Positions 1 through 10,331 of a DNA stretch of 64,000 bases are shown in pieces. The stretch comes from Histomonas meleagridis (taxonomy: Eukaryota > Parabasalia > Tritrichomonadida > Dientamoebidae). Under the pieces are notes generated by a model. It was not told where the DNA came from. It saw nothing but the letters and a program-made list of their open reading frames with translations, and searched no databases. The position numbers and the translations under genes are program-made. The stretch lies in assembly GCA_020186115.1 (NCBI GenBank), contig WSYJ01000001.1, positions 62,001 through 126,000 on the forward strand. Reading direction: 5' to 3'. Within the stretch, counting starts at the first letter, position 1. The number at the start of each line of letters is the position of its first letter.

Positions 1-815
1 CACATAAATGAATTATCTCTAAGTTTCCACCTGCAATTGCATATTTACCTGCGTTATTCACATTTGCACCATTCATAAGTAAATATTTAAAACATTTAAC
101 TGATCCAAAAAATGCTGCATAATCAATTAATCTAACAAAATGGTTAATAAATGAAAATCGTTCATAAAGTGATGGCTCAATTGTTTGGTTAAAATCAAAA
201 TTATTTTGTGATGATATTTCTTGAAGTTTTTCGATTTCATCATTTCGAATTATTTTTGAGATTTCATTTGGATTAACTCCTTCTTTAATTAATTGTTTAT
301 GAAGTTCCCAATCATTCTTTGACAATTTATCAAAGTCTTTAAAGAATTTTTCTTGAATAAAATACCAGTTATCATTATCATCACATTGATAATCTTGAAT
401 CTTATCAATTTCTGTTTTGTCTTTATAATGAATAAAATATAAACTTTGTATATTTCGAACAAAATTGGTGTCAATTAAATCATATTCAAGAAGTTTTTCA
501 AGAAAATAATATGATTCTTGACTTTTTTGTTCAAGAAGATATTGACTTAAAAATATCAAATATTTTAAAATTATTTTCTTCGAATTTTTCAATAAATTTC
601 AAATATGAAATATATATATTCGGTTCTCCTTTCATCGATTTAAAAGCTGAATATATTAACATACAAATAACTAAATCGAAAGAATATGGAAAATCTTTAT
701 CAAATAAATCTTTTGTTTCTTGAACTTGTTTTTCAATATTTGAATCATTTAATTCAAAAATTATATTTTCAAGTTGATGAGGAAGTATTTTATCGAATGA
801 TTTGTTGGAATTCAT
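1..815 (-). pseudogene. DUF3447/ankyrin gene copy, frameshifted and cut by the window edge
   Basis: This is a near copy of the intact DUF3447 gene at 3010-4233. The N-terminal part (starting MNSNKSFDKILPHQ at 815) is identical in protein sequence for about 87 residues. It then leaves frame at a run of five A (549-553), where the intact copy has four. Past that point the homologous frame appears open to the left edge and covers the conserved core (KLQEISSQ, EPSLYERFSF, LIDYAAFFGS, AIAGGNLEIIHL). DUF3447 proteins are a trichomonad-expanded family usually followed by ankyrin repeats; their function is not established. It could be a real pseudogene or a homopolymer error in the assembly. Confidence 0.8.
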
Positions 816-2115
816 TCGTTTGTGGACTACGGTTACAAAATTGTATGCTTTATATCAAATTTGACTACAAACAAATATAAAAAAGTGTTAAATAATAAAT
901 CGATCCACTTCAAAATGGTTTTCTTATTCAAACATCATTACGAAACTTTTTATAACATAATAACTTGAAACAATTCCTTCTGTTTCCATGCACAATATTT
1001 GTTATTAACAAGAAAAAATATTATTCTTAAAATTAGATGAATAGAACTTATGGATAACTAATAAAAATAAAAAACAGTTAAATATTTATTTATATATTAG
1101 GATTTGTAAAAATGTAATAGAACGATTTTTTCATCTTATTTTATTATAAAATTTAATTATCTGTCATATTTTATCAAAAATCTGAATATTCCAATAAATA
1201 AAAAGTACATCATATGGAAGATATATTGTTTCTTTTTAATCGTAAGTATTGCATTCAACCACCGAGATTTCTTGGGAAAAAATAAATTTCCGGGGAGACC
1301 GTTTATACCGCATCCTTGAAAAAAGAGAATAATAAGATAAGAAAAAAATTATGAGAAGAGAAAAAGAAAAAAATTGATAAAAAATGAATCAAATCATGAT
1401 ATGGAAGCTTGCTGGTTGACGTGATATAGTAAAAAATGGCCAGCGCGAAGGACAAGAAAGAAAAAGTGCATGAGTAAATCATTTAATCTGAAACTTTTCC
1501 TAATAATAAAGTTTTCAATATTGAATGACGATACATGTAAAGAATAAACATCAGAAAAAATAACCGAAATTTCCTAGGAAAAACTGGGAGCCGCTCCGAT
1601 AGATAAAATTGAACGATTATTTTTGAAAAGAAATAACGGTTAGAGTGTCAACCTTCTGCTTTGTCATATATTAATATATAAATGTTTTGTTGACAAAATT
1701 ATTTATCAAAATAATGCATATATATATACATATATATACACATTTATGATTAATATTATTGCAATAGTGATAATTATGGTAACAAATATAATTAACCTCA
1801 TTTTGTATTTGGAATATATTTATTACGTGAAAATATGAATATTTTTTGGTATAAAATCAAAATATTTTGATACAAAAGTCATAAATTTTTCTTGGACCTT
1901 AATTTTTCATTAAAAATAAAAATGCAAATATAATGTGTTATATTTTATTCATGATTAGTTGACATCATAAATATATACCTCAGAACAATCTATTTTTTTA
2001 AATAACGTAAGATTATTTCTTTGCCACTTCTATGCCCATTTACTTCTTTTCTTTTGTGATTTTGATTGTTTACTATTATTCGGATCATTATTGAATCTAT
2101 TCATTATTGATATAT
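816..2115. other. Gene-free AT-rich stretch
   Basis: About 1.3 kb with no supportable gene. At 816-880 there is residual similarity to the upstream flank of the 4233 gene start, so the DUF3447 duplication extends past the coding region. A 13-codon frame beginning MASAKDKKEKVHE lies at 1436-1477 and could be the severed 5' end of a gene. An AT dinucleotide-rich tract sits at about 1718-1745. Nothing else stands out. Confidence 0.6.
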
Positions 2116-2141
2116 GATATTTTAATAAATTTCATTTCTAA

Positions 2142-2990
2142 TTATATAAAATAAACATCTTTTTCATCAACTTCTATTCCCTCTTGTTCAAGAAGTAAAT
2201 TTACAATTTCATGATGACACATCCTTGATGCAATCATAAGTGCTGTTTCATATAATATAAATCTATACCTAATATCAAATTTAAACATAAAATAAATTAA
2301 AGTAAACATGAAATCAACAAATTTCAATATTTCTTGCATTAATATCGATATTTTTTCTTTCAAGAAGCTTTTTAACTATGTCAATATTAGTTCCACAAGC
2401 AAACATAAGTGGTGTAAACAATATTTTATATAAATTTCAATTAGTCTTGTAAAACATAAACATCATATTAAATTAAAAAATAGTTTTTGCATTTACATCA
2501 AAACCTTCATGATCAAGTATTAAATTAACAATTTCAAGGTTACCAGAATCACATGCAATAGAAAAAGGAGTTTCATTTTATTTAAGGAAATTTCATAAAA
2601 GGAAATAAAACAACAAAACATTAAAAATTATAGAATTGCTAGCATTAACATCAATTCCATCACATTCAAGAAGAAATTTTGCAACTTCGTTATGCTTATT
2701 TTTAATTGCTAATGTAAGTGCAGTCCCTAATAATGATTTAAAACACGAAATTATCTCAAAAAATATTTTCTAGATTAACATTAATTCCTTTTTGTTTCAG
2801 AAGAATTTTAACAATATCAATGTGACCATTTTCTGCTGCAATCATTAGTGGTGTCTGAAGTGATTTAAGTAAACATTATAAGCCAATAATATAAAAAAAC
2901 ATTATTTAATGATTTTTGTATTTTATCTTGTTTTAATAATAATTCAAATATTTCAGTATAACCATATTTTGCTGCTATCATAATCGGTGT
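2142..2990 (-). repeat. Array of six split ankyrin modules downstream of a DUF3447 gene
   Basis: Read on the minus strand, six ankyrin-type blocks follow the DUF3447 gene that ends at 3010. Each begins with a T-[PA]-[LIF] codon triplet and continues with the ankyrin helix pattern, for example TPLMIAAENGHIDIVKILL and TALTLAIKNKHNEVAKFLL. The blocks are divided by AT-rich stretches containing stop codons. Measured from the end of each block to the next Thr codon, the gaps are about 34 (three times), 54, 60 and 76 bases. They are shorter and less regular than in the arrays at 47194-47742 and 50536-52657. The last block reads through EKDVYFI to a stop at 2142. Blocks are well kept while spacers are not, so the blocks appear to be the selected units. 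Whether they are joined to the 3010-4233 gene in mRNA is unknown. Confidence 0.65.
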
Positions 2991-3009
2991 AAGTTTTTCA
3001 AATCTTTTT

Positions 3010-4233
3010 TTAAAACATTAAATCATATATTAAAATGTCTTTCGTGGTTAGTTGAACATTTTTTTGTTCAAGAACATATTTAACAAGTTCAATATTTCCT
3101 GATTTTACTGAAGCATTTAAAATTTTCATTGGATTGCTTTTGTTTTCGAAAAAATATTTTACAAAATATGTATTTCCATGTTTTGCAAATTCACATATTA
3201 AATTTACAGGAATCTTTTTAGATGATGATAAAATAGAGAAAAGTTCGAAATTATTGTTTTGGATACACATCATTTTGTACAGCTCTTCATTTTTCTTAAA
3301 TATTTTTTTCTTGTTTTCATAATAATAATTAAAAACATCATACTTATGAAATTCAATTGCTGTTTCAAATTCATTTTGAAATAATACATGATTTTGTTCA
3401 CATAAATGAATTATCTCTAAGTTTCCACCTGCAATTGCATATTTGCCTGTGGTTATTACATTTGCACCATTCATAAGTAAATATTTAAAACATTTAATTG
3501 ATCCAAAGAATGCTGCATAATCAATTAATCTAACATAATGGTTAATAAATGAAAATCGTTCATAAAGTGATGGTTCAATTGTTTGGTTAAAATTGAAATT
3601 TGTTTGTGATGATATTTCTTGAAGTTTTTCGATTTCATCATTTCGAATGATTTTTGAGATTTCATTTGGATTAACTCCTTCTTTAATTAATTGTTTATGA
3701 AGTTCCCAATCATTCTTTGATAGTTTATCAAAATCTTTGTAGAATGCTTGAAATGGATCATCATCATAATCATAATCATCGGTTTGACTTTCTTCATACT
3801 TCTGATAATTATCAATCTTCTTATCAATTTCTGTTTTGTCTTTATAATGAATAAAATATAAGCTTTGTATATTTCGAACAAAATTGGTGTCAATTAAATC
3901 ATATTCAAGAAGTTTTTCAAGAAAATAATATGATTCTTGACTTTTTTGTTCAAGAAGATATTGACTTAAAATATCAAATATTTTAAAATTATTTTCTTCG
4001 AATTTTTCAATAAATTTCAAATATGAAATATATATATTCGGTTCTCCTTTCATCGATTTAAAAGCTGAATATATTAACATACAAATAACTAAATCGAAAG
4101 AATATGGAAAATCTTTATCAAATAAATCTTTTGTTTCTTGAACTTGTTTTTCAATATTTGAATCATTTAATTCAAAAATTATATTTTCAAGTTGATGAGG
4201 AAGTATTTTATCGAATGATTTGTTGGAATTCAT
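3010..4233 (-). CDS. DUF3447/ankyrin protein, intact body
   Basis: A 407-residue product if started at MNSNKSFDK (4233), the start conserved in the copy at 815; an in-frame ATG 72 bases upstream (4305) adds a poorly supported leader. Residues 1-170 are helical and family-specific. The core reads KNDWELHKQLIKEGVNPNEI, then KIIRNDEIEKLQ, EPSLYERFSF, LIDYAAFFGSIKCFKYLL and AIAGGNLEIIHLCEQNH, which is the DUF3447 signature region. Degenerate ankyrin units follow to the end. The frame closes at KDILIYDLMF, where the first ankyrin-module spacer begins, so the true protein may continue into the modules at 2142-2990. These are probably protein-protein interaction proteins; no specific function can be given. 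Confidence 0.75.
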   Translation of the reverse strand: MNSNKSFDKILPHQLENIIFELNDSNIEKQVQETKDLFDKDFPYSFDLVICMLIYSAFKSMKGEPNIYISYLKFIEKFEENNFKIFDILSQYLLEQKSQESYYFLEKLLEYDLIDTNFVRNIQSLYFIHYKDKTEIDKKIDNYQKYEESQTDDYDYDDDPFQAFYKDFDKLSKNDWELHKQLIKEGVNPNEISKIIRNDEIEKLQEISSQTNFNFNQTIEPSLYERFSFINHYVRLIDYAAFFGSIKCFKYLLMNGANVITTGKYAIAGGNLEIIHLCEQNHVLFQNEFETAIEFHKYDVFNYYYENKKKIFKKNEELYKMMCIQNNNFELFSILSSSKKIPVNLICEFAKHGNTYFVKYFFENKSNPMKILNASVKSGNIELVKYVLEQKNVQLTTKDILIYDLMF

Positions 4234-4410
4234 TTGCTTGTGGTCTGTTTTATAAATGATTAAAAACAACAGAAAAAGATCATATTCACAACTTTTTAAA
4301 TGCACCCAAAATTGTATACTTTATATCGAAAATATAAACGTGCATCATTCCCATTCAAATCCTTTTAAGGTAATCAGTCGCGTGTGATTTTTGAAGCAAT
4401 AACATCCTTA

Positions 4411-5871
4411 AAAATCATCAGAGAATGATGAACAAGCTACAACGAGAAATCATGATATTGCAATTCTGATTGAAGAAACTGCAAAAAATTGTTATGTTCC
4501 TGAAGTTGAATCTCGAGATCGTACGATTTCATATTTACATTTTTGTATATCAAATCATTACCAGAAGAATCCAACAATATTTGAAAGGGATTCAGTATTG
4601 GAAATGATTGAGGTGGGGAGTGTTATATATTCATATCACCAACTTGTTTATACAAAAGAAAAATCAGACTTTAATGGTGTGCGTGTTGTTGCCAAATGTG
4701 AAAAGAAAAGATGGTAGTTCCAACAGTTGACTAATTCAAGAAAATTCAAAATGATGAACAGCCAGAAGGTATTTACTGGAAATGGAAGAATCTGAAGCTG
4801 CTACAAAGTGGAATGCACAAGTTGGATGAAAACAACTAACTCAGCTGAGTTTTGTGAGTTTAAATTGGCATTGATATAGTTTTGTTTTGATGAAACAATG
4901 ATTATTGATTGCGTAACCCATAAAATTCAATTTCTGTTTAATATATACCTTATAATAATATTATTGATTTTACATATTAACATAATATATGCATTTCGAC
5001 AATTCTTAAGTTATGAAAATTATTTGCCTTCATTTTGTGATTTTACATTGGATATGATATAATCGATTATATCATTTCTTAGTTAATGATTCAAATTGTG
5101 TTATTGCACTTGTAACCATACTCGATGACAAAGAAGATCCATGGAGCATCTTAAGAGGCATTAAGCCAATAAAAGAGCATCCACAATTTCAGTAACAGGG
5201 AGTGAATGGAACAATGCATTTGTTGTCAGCCGCCGCTCAATTGATTTTCAATGAAATGATATATCAAAAATTTTCGCTTTTGGATTCACTTGCCACAATG
5301 ACATCATCACTTCGCCAACTCCGAAATAGTGTATATAATGCTGCTACAATTAATTACACAATTGAAAACCCATTAACAGATCATTTCTTAAAGTCCTTCT
5401 CTAAGACTCATAGACATTAACAGAATTAGTTAAAGAAAATTCACCATGATGAAAAGTTTAATAATCGCTGCTACATTCACATCCAATAACATCTTAGTAT
5501 CAGGAAAGAAAACACGTTGATGAATTCGCATGATCTGTCATCAACTTACCATCGTATGCGGTATCGATCATAGCGTAACATTAGCTTTTGTTACTCCATT
5601 CTCGAACAAAGGAAATCAATATCAGCTAAGACTGGATACCAATTAGTATTCAGATGCCAAGGAACTGAAGAAGAAAAAGCACGCAGATGCTTCGCTGGAA
5701 TTAGGAAGTTCATTGAACTTAAGGATATCATACAAACTGAAAAGGTATCAAATTGGGAAGGCGCTAAGATGGACATCGCATCTATTGGCGGAATACCATT
5801 TGAATTCAGATGTTCATTTGGCGAAGGAAACGCTTTTGCTAGTGAAATGCAATAAAGAAAAGATAATTTTG
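4411..5871 (+). pseudogene. Decayed coding region of unknown family
   Basis: Several stretches here have coding-like composition, less AT-rich than the neighbouring spacers, but no single frame holds. An open segment of about 100 codons (4411-4714) has no ATG start and includes RTISYLHFCISNHYQKN and SDFNGVRVVAKCEKK, then stops. Further pieces follow in shifted frames: IYWKWKNLKLLQSG near 4780, EDPWSILRGIKPIKEHPQF near 5140, NEMIYQKFSLLDSLATMTSS near 5250, and about 90 codons ending at 5871 that contain GYQLVFRCQGTEEEKARRCF and IASIGGIPFEFRCSFGEG. I do not recognise the family. Frameshifts and stops between pieces argue for one dead gene, possibly a mobile-element or accessory gene. Confidence 0.4.
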
Positions 5872-6283
5872 CTATTGCGTTCTCCAGGCTTTTGTTAAAA
5901 TTACAAAAGCCCATGAAACTTTCTGTTAGGATTCAAAAAAAGAAAAAAACATCGAATTATTACACTAGGTGTTGAAAGTCAGAATTCATAACTAAAAAAC
6001 AATTACAAATGATTAATTGAAAGCTGCTTTGAATTTATAAAGATGTTCTAGCACTTGTTAGATGATTCACATTACTTTAGTTGATATTATATATTAAGAT
6101 AATTAGTTAATCATAATGTACACAAGTGGTTTTATTTTTGCCTATAAACAGTGGTGAAGGCGCTTTTTTATCTAAAATTTCCAAAATTTTCACCTGGCCA
6201 ATAGTTGTTGAGGTTATTTGGCAGTTTTTTCAGAGCAGCAAAACTTTTTGAGTCAAAATCTAGACCAATTTCCATTTGGATAA
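5872..6283. other. Intergenic region before the TCF25-like gene
   Basis: About 400 bases. The last part (6140-6283) is less AT-rich and is probably the promoter of the plus-strand gene at 6284. A CCATTTGG initiator-like sequence lies at 6272-6279, 5 bases before the ATG. Nothing else is seen. Confidence 0.45.
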
Positions 6284-7630
6284 ATGTCTTCTAAACAAAT
6301 CAGATGGCTTCGCCAACAGATGCAAAAAGGAAAGAAAAAGCAAGAAGAAAATATAGATGATATTGATCCAATCGATGTTGATTCTCCGAATGTAGATTTT
6401 TCCGTTTTCAAAAATGAGGAAGAGGATATGGCAGAACCACCAGCACCTGTTGCTGCTCCACCTCCACCTGCACCAAAGCGACAAAATAAAAAAAAGAAGA
6501 AGGATGATAACTTTGATGAAGAAAGCGAGTATTCAGCTTTACTTCAAATTGCATCCGAAAACAAAAAACGCGAAGCAGAAGCGAACGCTGCTAAATCAGA
6601 TTCCAATGAATTTGACATGCGTTCACTTAATTTTATATCAGAGCTCAAAACTATCATTGGAGCCACTACATTTGATGCCTGCCTTAAGCTACCCAAATCT
6701 GCTTCAGACATCAGATTTATATCCAAACTTAAGAAATGGCCGAATCGCATTCCACAATTTTATCATCTTGAGCCTCAAAATAATGATTTCCTCGTTCAAC
6801 TAACTGAATATGGGGAACAACAAACTTCCGTATATACAGCGCTTTCTAGGATCAACGACGCGCAAGGCTTGCTTCAGCTCGCATTAAGTTCACCGTTTTC
6901 TCCGCCACTTTTGCCTATCGTCTGTCAGACGAAACTTTTTGATAGGGACTTTGAGTATGCAACAGAAATCGCTCTGCGCGGTCTCTACATTCTCCAACAG
7001 AGCCTCCCACAGACGTTTGTCCCTGGCAAATCAAAACTTCTTCCATCAAATGGCCGGGATCAGTTTCTCGACTTAATTGCATTTATTGCCAGATTTGCTT
7101 TCCGTAGAAGTTGCTTCAAATCTTCTCTTTCTTTGTGGAAGTTTGGCCTTATGATTACAGATGACGACCCAAGAAATTTCCTTCTTCTATCTGCAATTCC
7201 TGCTTTATATGCAGGCGACCAGAAGTTTATTCAAGATATGCTTGACTCAGATATCAAGTGGAGAGGTATTCCAATCCGATTTATACCTGATTATGGAATC
7301 GTCAATGCATTATTGAAATTGCCAAATGACATTACAGCACTTGCGAACGAAATGGCAAAGTGGCCGTTCTTCTTTGAAGACGTAGGAATGACAACAGAGT
7401 TTGTTCCAACTCAATTCTTATCAACACTCGGATCTGCAATGAGAAGAAGAATTGCAAAATTCCTCGAGAACCCAGAGCTGGAATCTGTGCTCGAAACAGC
7501 TGCAACAATTGCAATCGATTTGGATATGAAAAATAAAATTGAAGTCGAATTGCAACATTGGAATAACGTACAAACAGATGACGTCGAAGCTGCAGACTTT
7601 GTCGAAGAATTTGTTATGCCAACAGGCTGA
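6284..7630 (+). CDS. TCF25: TCF25/Rqc1-like protein (ribosome quality control)
   Basis: 448 residues. The N-terminus has the family opening (MSSKQIRWLRQQ, compare the MSxRxLRRL-type starts of TCF25), then acidic, Pro-rich and Lys-rich stretches up to about residue 100. Residues 150-430 match the TCF25 family pattern: FYHLEPQNNDFLVQLTEYG, ALRGLYILQQSLPQTF, FIARFAFRRSCFKSSLSLWK and DPRNFLLLSAIPALYAGDQ. In yeast Rqc1 and human TCF25 the protein works with Ltn1/Listerin at stalled 60S subunits and promotes ubiquitination of nascent chains. The protein is shorter than its animal homologues. The ATG at 6284 is the first in frame and sits just after a CCATTTGG element. Function is inferred from the family. 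Confidence 0.82.
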   Translation: MSSKQIRWLRQQMQKGKKKQEENIDDIDPIDVDSPNVDFSVFKNEEEDMAEPPAPVAAPPPPAPKRQNKKKKKDDNFDEESEYSALLQIASENKKREAEANAAKSDSNEFDMRSLNFISELKTIIGATTFDACLKLPKSASDIRFISKLKKWPNRIPQFYHLEPQNNDFLVQLTEYGEQQTSVYTALSRINDAQGLLQLALSSPFSPPLLPIVCQTKLFDRDFEYATEIALRGLYILQQSLPQTFVPGKSKLLPSNGRDQFLDLIAFIARFAFRRSCFKSSLSLWKFGLMITDDDPRNFLLLSAIPALYAGDQKFIQDMLDSDIKWRGIPIRFIPDYGIVNALLKLPNDITALANEMAKWPFFFEDVGMTTEFVPTQFLSTLGSAMRRRIAKFLENPELESVLETAATIAIDLDMKNKIEVELQHWNNVQTDDVEAADFVEEFVMPTG

Positions 7631-8003
7631 GTTGTGGATATTCAATAAAGTTTTATAGAATTCATCGAATATTTTTTTTTAGTTCTAAGAAACTATTTGC
7701 TTGAAATATCAAACGTTTGGAATTAGTTGTTGCATAGCATTTGAATTTGCAATTACGTTTATTGATTTGCATCCCATCATGAGATATTTTTAAAGCCAAA
7801 TATGAAATAAAAGATCACAGTAATCCTTCTTAATGAGAAATAAATAGGAAATATGAAAATAAATAGTAATCTGTATGAATATATCATGAAATAATTACTT
7901 AATTATTTTAACAGTTTATCACAAGAGAAAAAAGTAAAAACAAATGAATTTTCCTAATGCATTTGTGTAAACCTTATTTTATTGATATTGTAATGAAATG
8001 AAA
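7631..8003. other. Convergent intergenic region
   Basis: About 370 AT-rich bases between the ends of the TCF25-like gene (plus) and the HYPK-like gene (minus). Short T and A runs near 7670 and 7930 may serve 3' end formation. No coding sequence is seen. Confidence 0.5.
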
Positions 8004-8252
8004 TTATTGCATAACGTAGCGTTTTAATGCTTCTTTAACATTACCTTCGGTGCTTTGGATCAATTCTATTGCAGCTGCTCTGGTTAAATGAGTTGCGTTC
8101 ATAAACATTGTTAAATCTGAGCTTTTAATTACAATTTCTGGTTTCTTCTCTTCTGTGTCTTCTTGGAGTGACTTAATAGCATCAGCTGCTCGCACGTCAG
8201 TCTCAAGATGATCATTATTAATTAAGGAAGCTTGATGTACTTGAACAGACAT
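8004..8252 (-). CDS. HYPK: HYPK-like UBA-domain protein
   Basis: About 82 residues from MSVQVHQASL (8252). The C-terminal 45 residues (IVIKSSDLTMFMNATHLTRA followed by AIELIQSTEGNVKEALKRYV) match the NAC-alpha/HYPK-type UBA domain: an ExVxxxMxxxxxSRxxA helix, then the EGNxxEAL helix. HYPK binds and tunes the NatA N-terminal acetyltransferase and acts near ribosomes. The middle is acidic, as in HYPK. In-frame ATGs further upstream (8303, 8345) would add MKFGYAIKRALSF or more and would abut or overlap the start of the divergent INTS6-like gene at 8319, so I prefer the shorter form. Another small UBA protein is possible. Confidence 0.65.
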   Translation of the reverse strand: MSVQVHQASLINNDHLETDVRAADAIKSLQEDTEEKKPEIVIKSSDLTMFMNATHLTRAAAIELIQSTEGNVKEALKRYVMQ

Positions 8253-8318
8253 TAAACTGGTCCAAAAGGAAAGCGCACGTTTAATTGCATAACCAAATTT
8301 CATTTCACATGTCAAAAA

Positions 8319-10058
8319 ATGAATAACCAAGAGATTCCATCTCATTATTTTTTAATTTTAATCGATAACACTGCTTTAATGAATCGTACTGATTCAAATG
8401 GTTTTCCGTATGTGTCGTTCGGGAAATCTGTAATTCAAATTCTTCAATTATTTAATGAAGCAAGAGGGCAATCAACAGGAAAATATAAATGCGCTATCTA
8501 CTATTGTTTTAGCGATGATAATGGTAAGCCTGCGTTTCGGCAAACACCAGGAAATCGCGACTATCAGAACATTAAAATTTCGCCTATTGGTAATTTCAAT
8601 GATACTGTTAAGGAAGGTTTATTCTCGTTTAATCGCATTCGATATGAGCTTTTAAAGCGAGACACAACTGATTCCTTTTACCAACAGAAAGCTAAAACGC
8701 CCACTTTTTTAGTGTTATTTTTCAGCAATTTCGATACTCTTGATCCCTCTTTCTATCAAGAAACATTTATTAATGAATATGCATTTCGTCCTGATGAATA
8801 TATTTTATTTTTTCATATATGTGGTCAAGATCAAACATCAAAAATTGCCAGAAAATATCATGAAGCTATGTCAAATCTTGACATAGAAATTATCCCTACG
8901 ACTCATGCTTACCATAATTATCTCACTGTTGTTAATCAATCACCTTCTCGTCCACCAATTTTCCATTTCATCATTGATAACGGTTACCAATTAATCAAAT
9001 GCTCACTTTCAACACAATCATCAACATATTGGCCTCTTCCATATGATTATCATACTGATGGTTCTGTTTTTGCTTGTAATTCTATACCTTTATACAAACT
9101 TCAACCAGCTTCTTCTCACATCGATACAAAAACACTGAAATTCGACGGTTATTACATCAAATTAAGTGCACCGATAGAAATAGGCGAATACGTTCTATCG
9201 TTCTCTAATTCACCAACGTCACTTTTTGCCATTTTAACCGTAAACGATAAACATGTTGCAGAACTTAAAGTTCTTCCTTATAACTTTCCAGAACTTTTAG
9301 ACACTCTTCCTACTCCAGCACGTAGTGACTTAGATAAATATCTTGGAAAACTTCCACTTGACTATATTGGTTATGTTACTAAATATTTTCAAGAATGTCA
9401 TTTCTCATATAATGAAGACTTCGATAAACAAAAAAATATTGTCAAAGAGCAACGAGCCAAAGAGAAAGTTGATTTATACAAACTTCATCGACAACAAATT
9501 TCAGAGTATTTATTACTTCCACAACTTGATCATAAAAAGATTAGCACGCCAACGTTGTCAACCATCTTTTCGGAAATTCCGAAAGTTCATAATTATGAAA
9601 CCCTTACTCCAAAACGTACATTTATTAAACTTAATAGTGATACATTTGATGATATTGGGTTCGTATCATTAGAAATGGTACGCTCGAAAGTTAAACCACC
9701 GACTATCTATAGCAAAATCAGTTCTTCTGTAACTGATGAATTTCTTAATTCTTTACTTCCGAAAGAAGAGGAAGAAGAAAAGCGCGTAGAAATCGAGACA
9801 AAGATCGAGCGACAAATCGAGGCCATATCTGACGGATTAAAGGTGGAAACAGATGAAAGCGATAGCATTTCAATGTTAGAAGATTTGTTAATATTATTAC
9901 GAGAAAGGTGTATAAACGAATTAGAAATGAACTTAAGAAGACTGGAAACGAATAATGAATTATATGATTTCATAAAACAGTTCTTGCTGAAGGCAATCGA
10001 TAGATTCCAATTAGAAAGTGTACTTCCTGAAAAATTTGTAGAAGAGTTAAAACAATAA
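8319..10058 (+). CDS. INTS6: Integrator subunit 6-like vWA protein
   Basis: 579 residues. Residues 10-200 form a von Willebrand A-type fold beginning HYFLILIDNTALMNRTDSNG. The metal-binding DxSxS motif is degenerate (DNTAL). The match to INTS6 is best around residues 300-360, where LPYNFPELLDTL and LGKLPLDYIGYVTKYF align with the MPYNYPVLLPLL and LKTMPPYYLGPLKKA blocks of animal INTS6. A WPLPYDYH segment resembles the INTS6 WPxPExFWP segment. The C-terminal helical part (LEDLLILLRERCINELEMN) is also in keeping. In animals INTS6 is part of the Integrator-PP2A module that dephosphorylates RNA polymerase II; its function here is inferred. It is divergent with the HYPK-like gene, with starts under 100 bases apart. 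Confidence 0.72.
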   Translation: MNNQEIPSHYFLILIDNTALMNRTDSNGFPYVSFGKSVIQILQLFNEARGQSTGKYKCAIYYCFSDDNGKPAFRQTPGNRDYQNIKISPIGNFNDTVKEGLFSFNRIRYELLKRDTTDSFYQQKAKTPTFLVLFFSNFDTLDPSFYQETFINEYAFRPDEYILFFHICGQDQTSKIARKYHEAMSNLDIEIIPTTHAYHNYLTVVNQSPSRPPIFHFIIDNGYQLIKCSLSTQSSTYWPLPYDYHTDGSVFACNSIPLYKLQPASSHIDTKTLKFDGYYIKLSAPIEIGEYVLSFSNSPTSLFAILTVNDKHVAELKVLPYNFPELLDTLPTPARSDLDKYLGKLPLDYIGYVTKYFQECHFSYNEDFDKQKNIVKEQRAKEKVDLYKLHRQQISEYLLLPQLDHKKISTPTLSTIFSEIPKVHNYETLTPKRTFIKLNSDTFDDIGFVSLEMVRSKVKPPTIYSKISSSVTDEFLNSLLPKEEEEEKRVEIETKIERQIEAISDGLKVETDESDSISMLEDLLILLRERCINELEMNLRRLETNNELYDFIKQFLLKAIDRFQLESVLPEKFVEELKQ

Positions 10059-10331
10059 ATAAAATTGTGTTTGTTTGCTCAAACTTGTTTTTAATGTAAA
10101 ACCAAAAATGAACAAATTTCAAATTCAAATTTGGAAAATTAATTTTTATAAAAATTATGATCTAACACTGTTGTGTACATTATGATTTTGCTATAAATGT
10201 TTTGTTGCTGTTTCATGTTGTTGCTTTAAACTGAAAATGCAAATTTATTCGGTATAAATTTGAATGGTTTACTTACATAATTGTGATGGAGGCATCAATT
10301 AGTTTGATGTGCTGACGAGAATTTGTACCTC

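Noticed and set aside
1436..1477. A 13-codon frame starting MASAKDKKEKVHE
   Set aside because: Too short to call. It looks like the 5' end of a gene but stops at once, and nothing coding follows.
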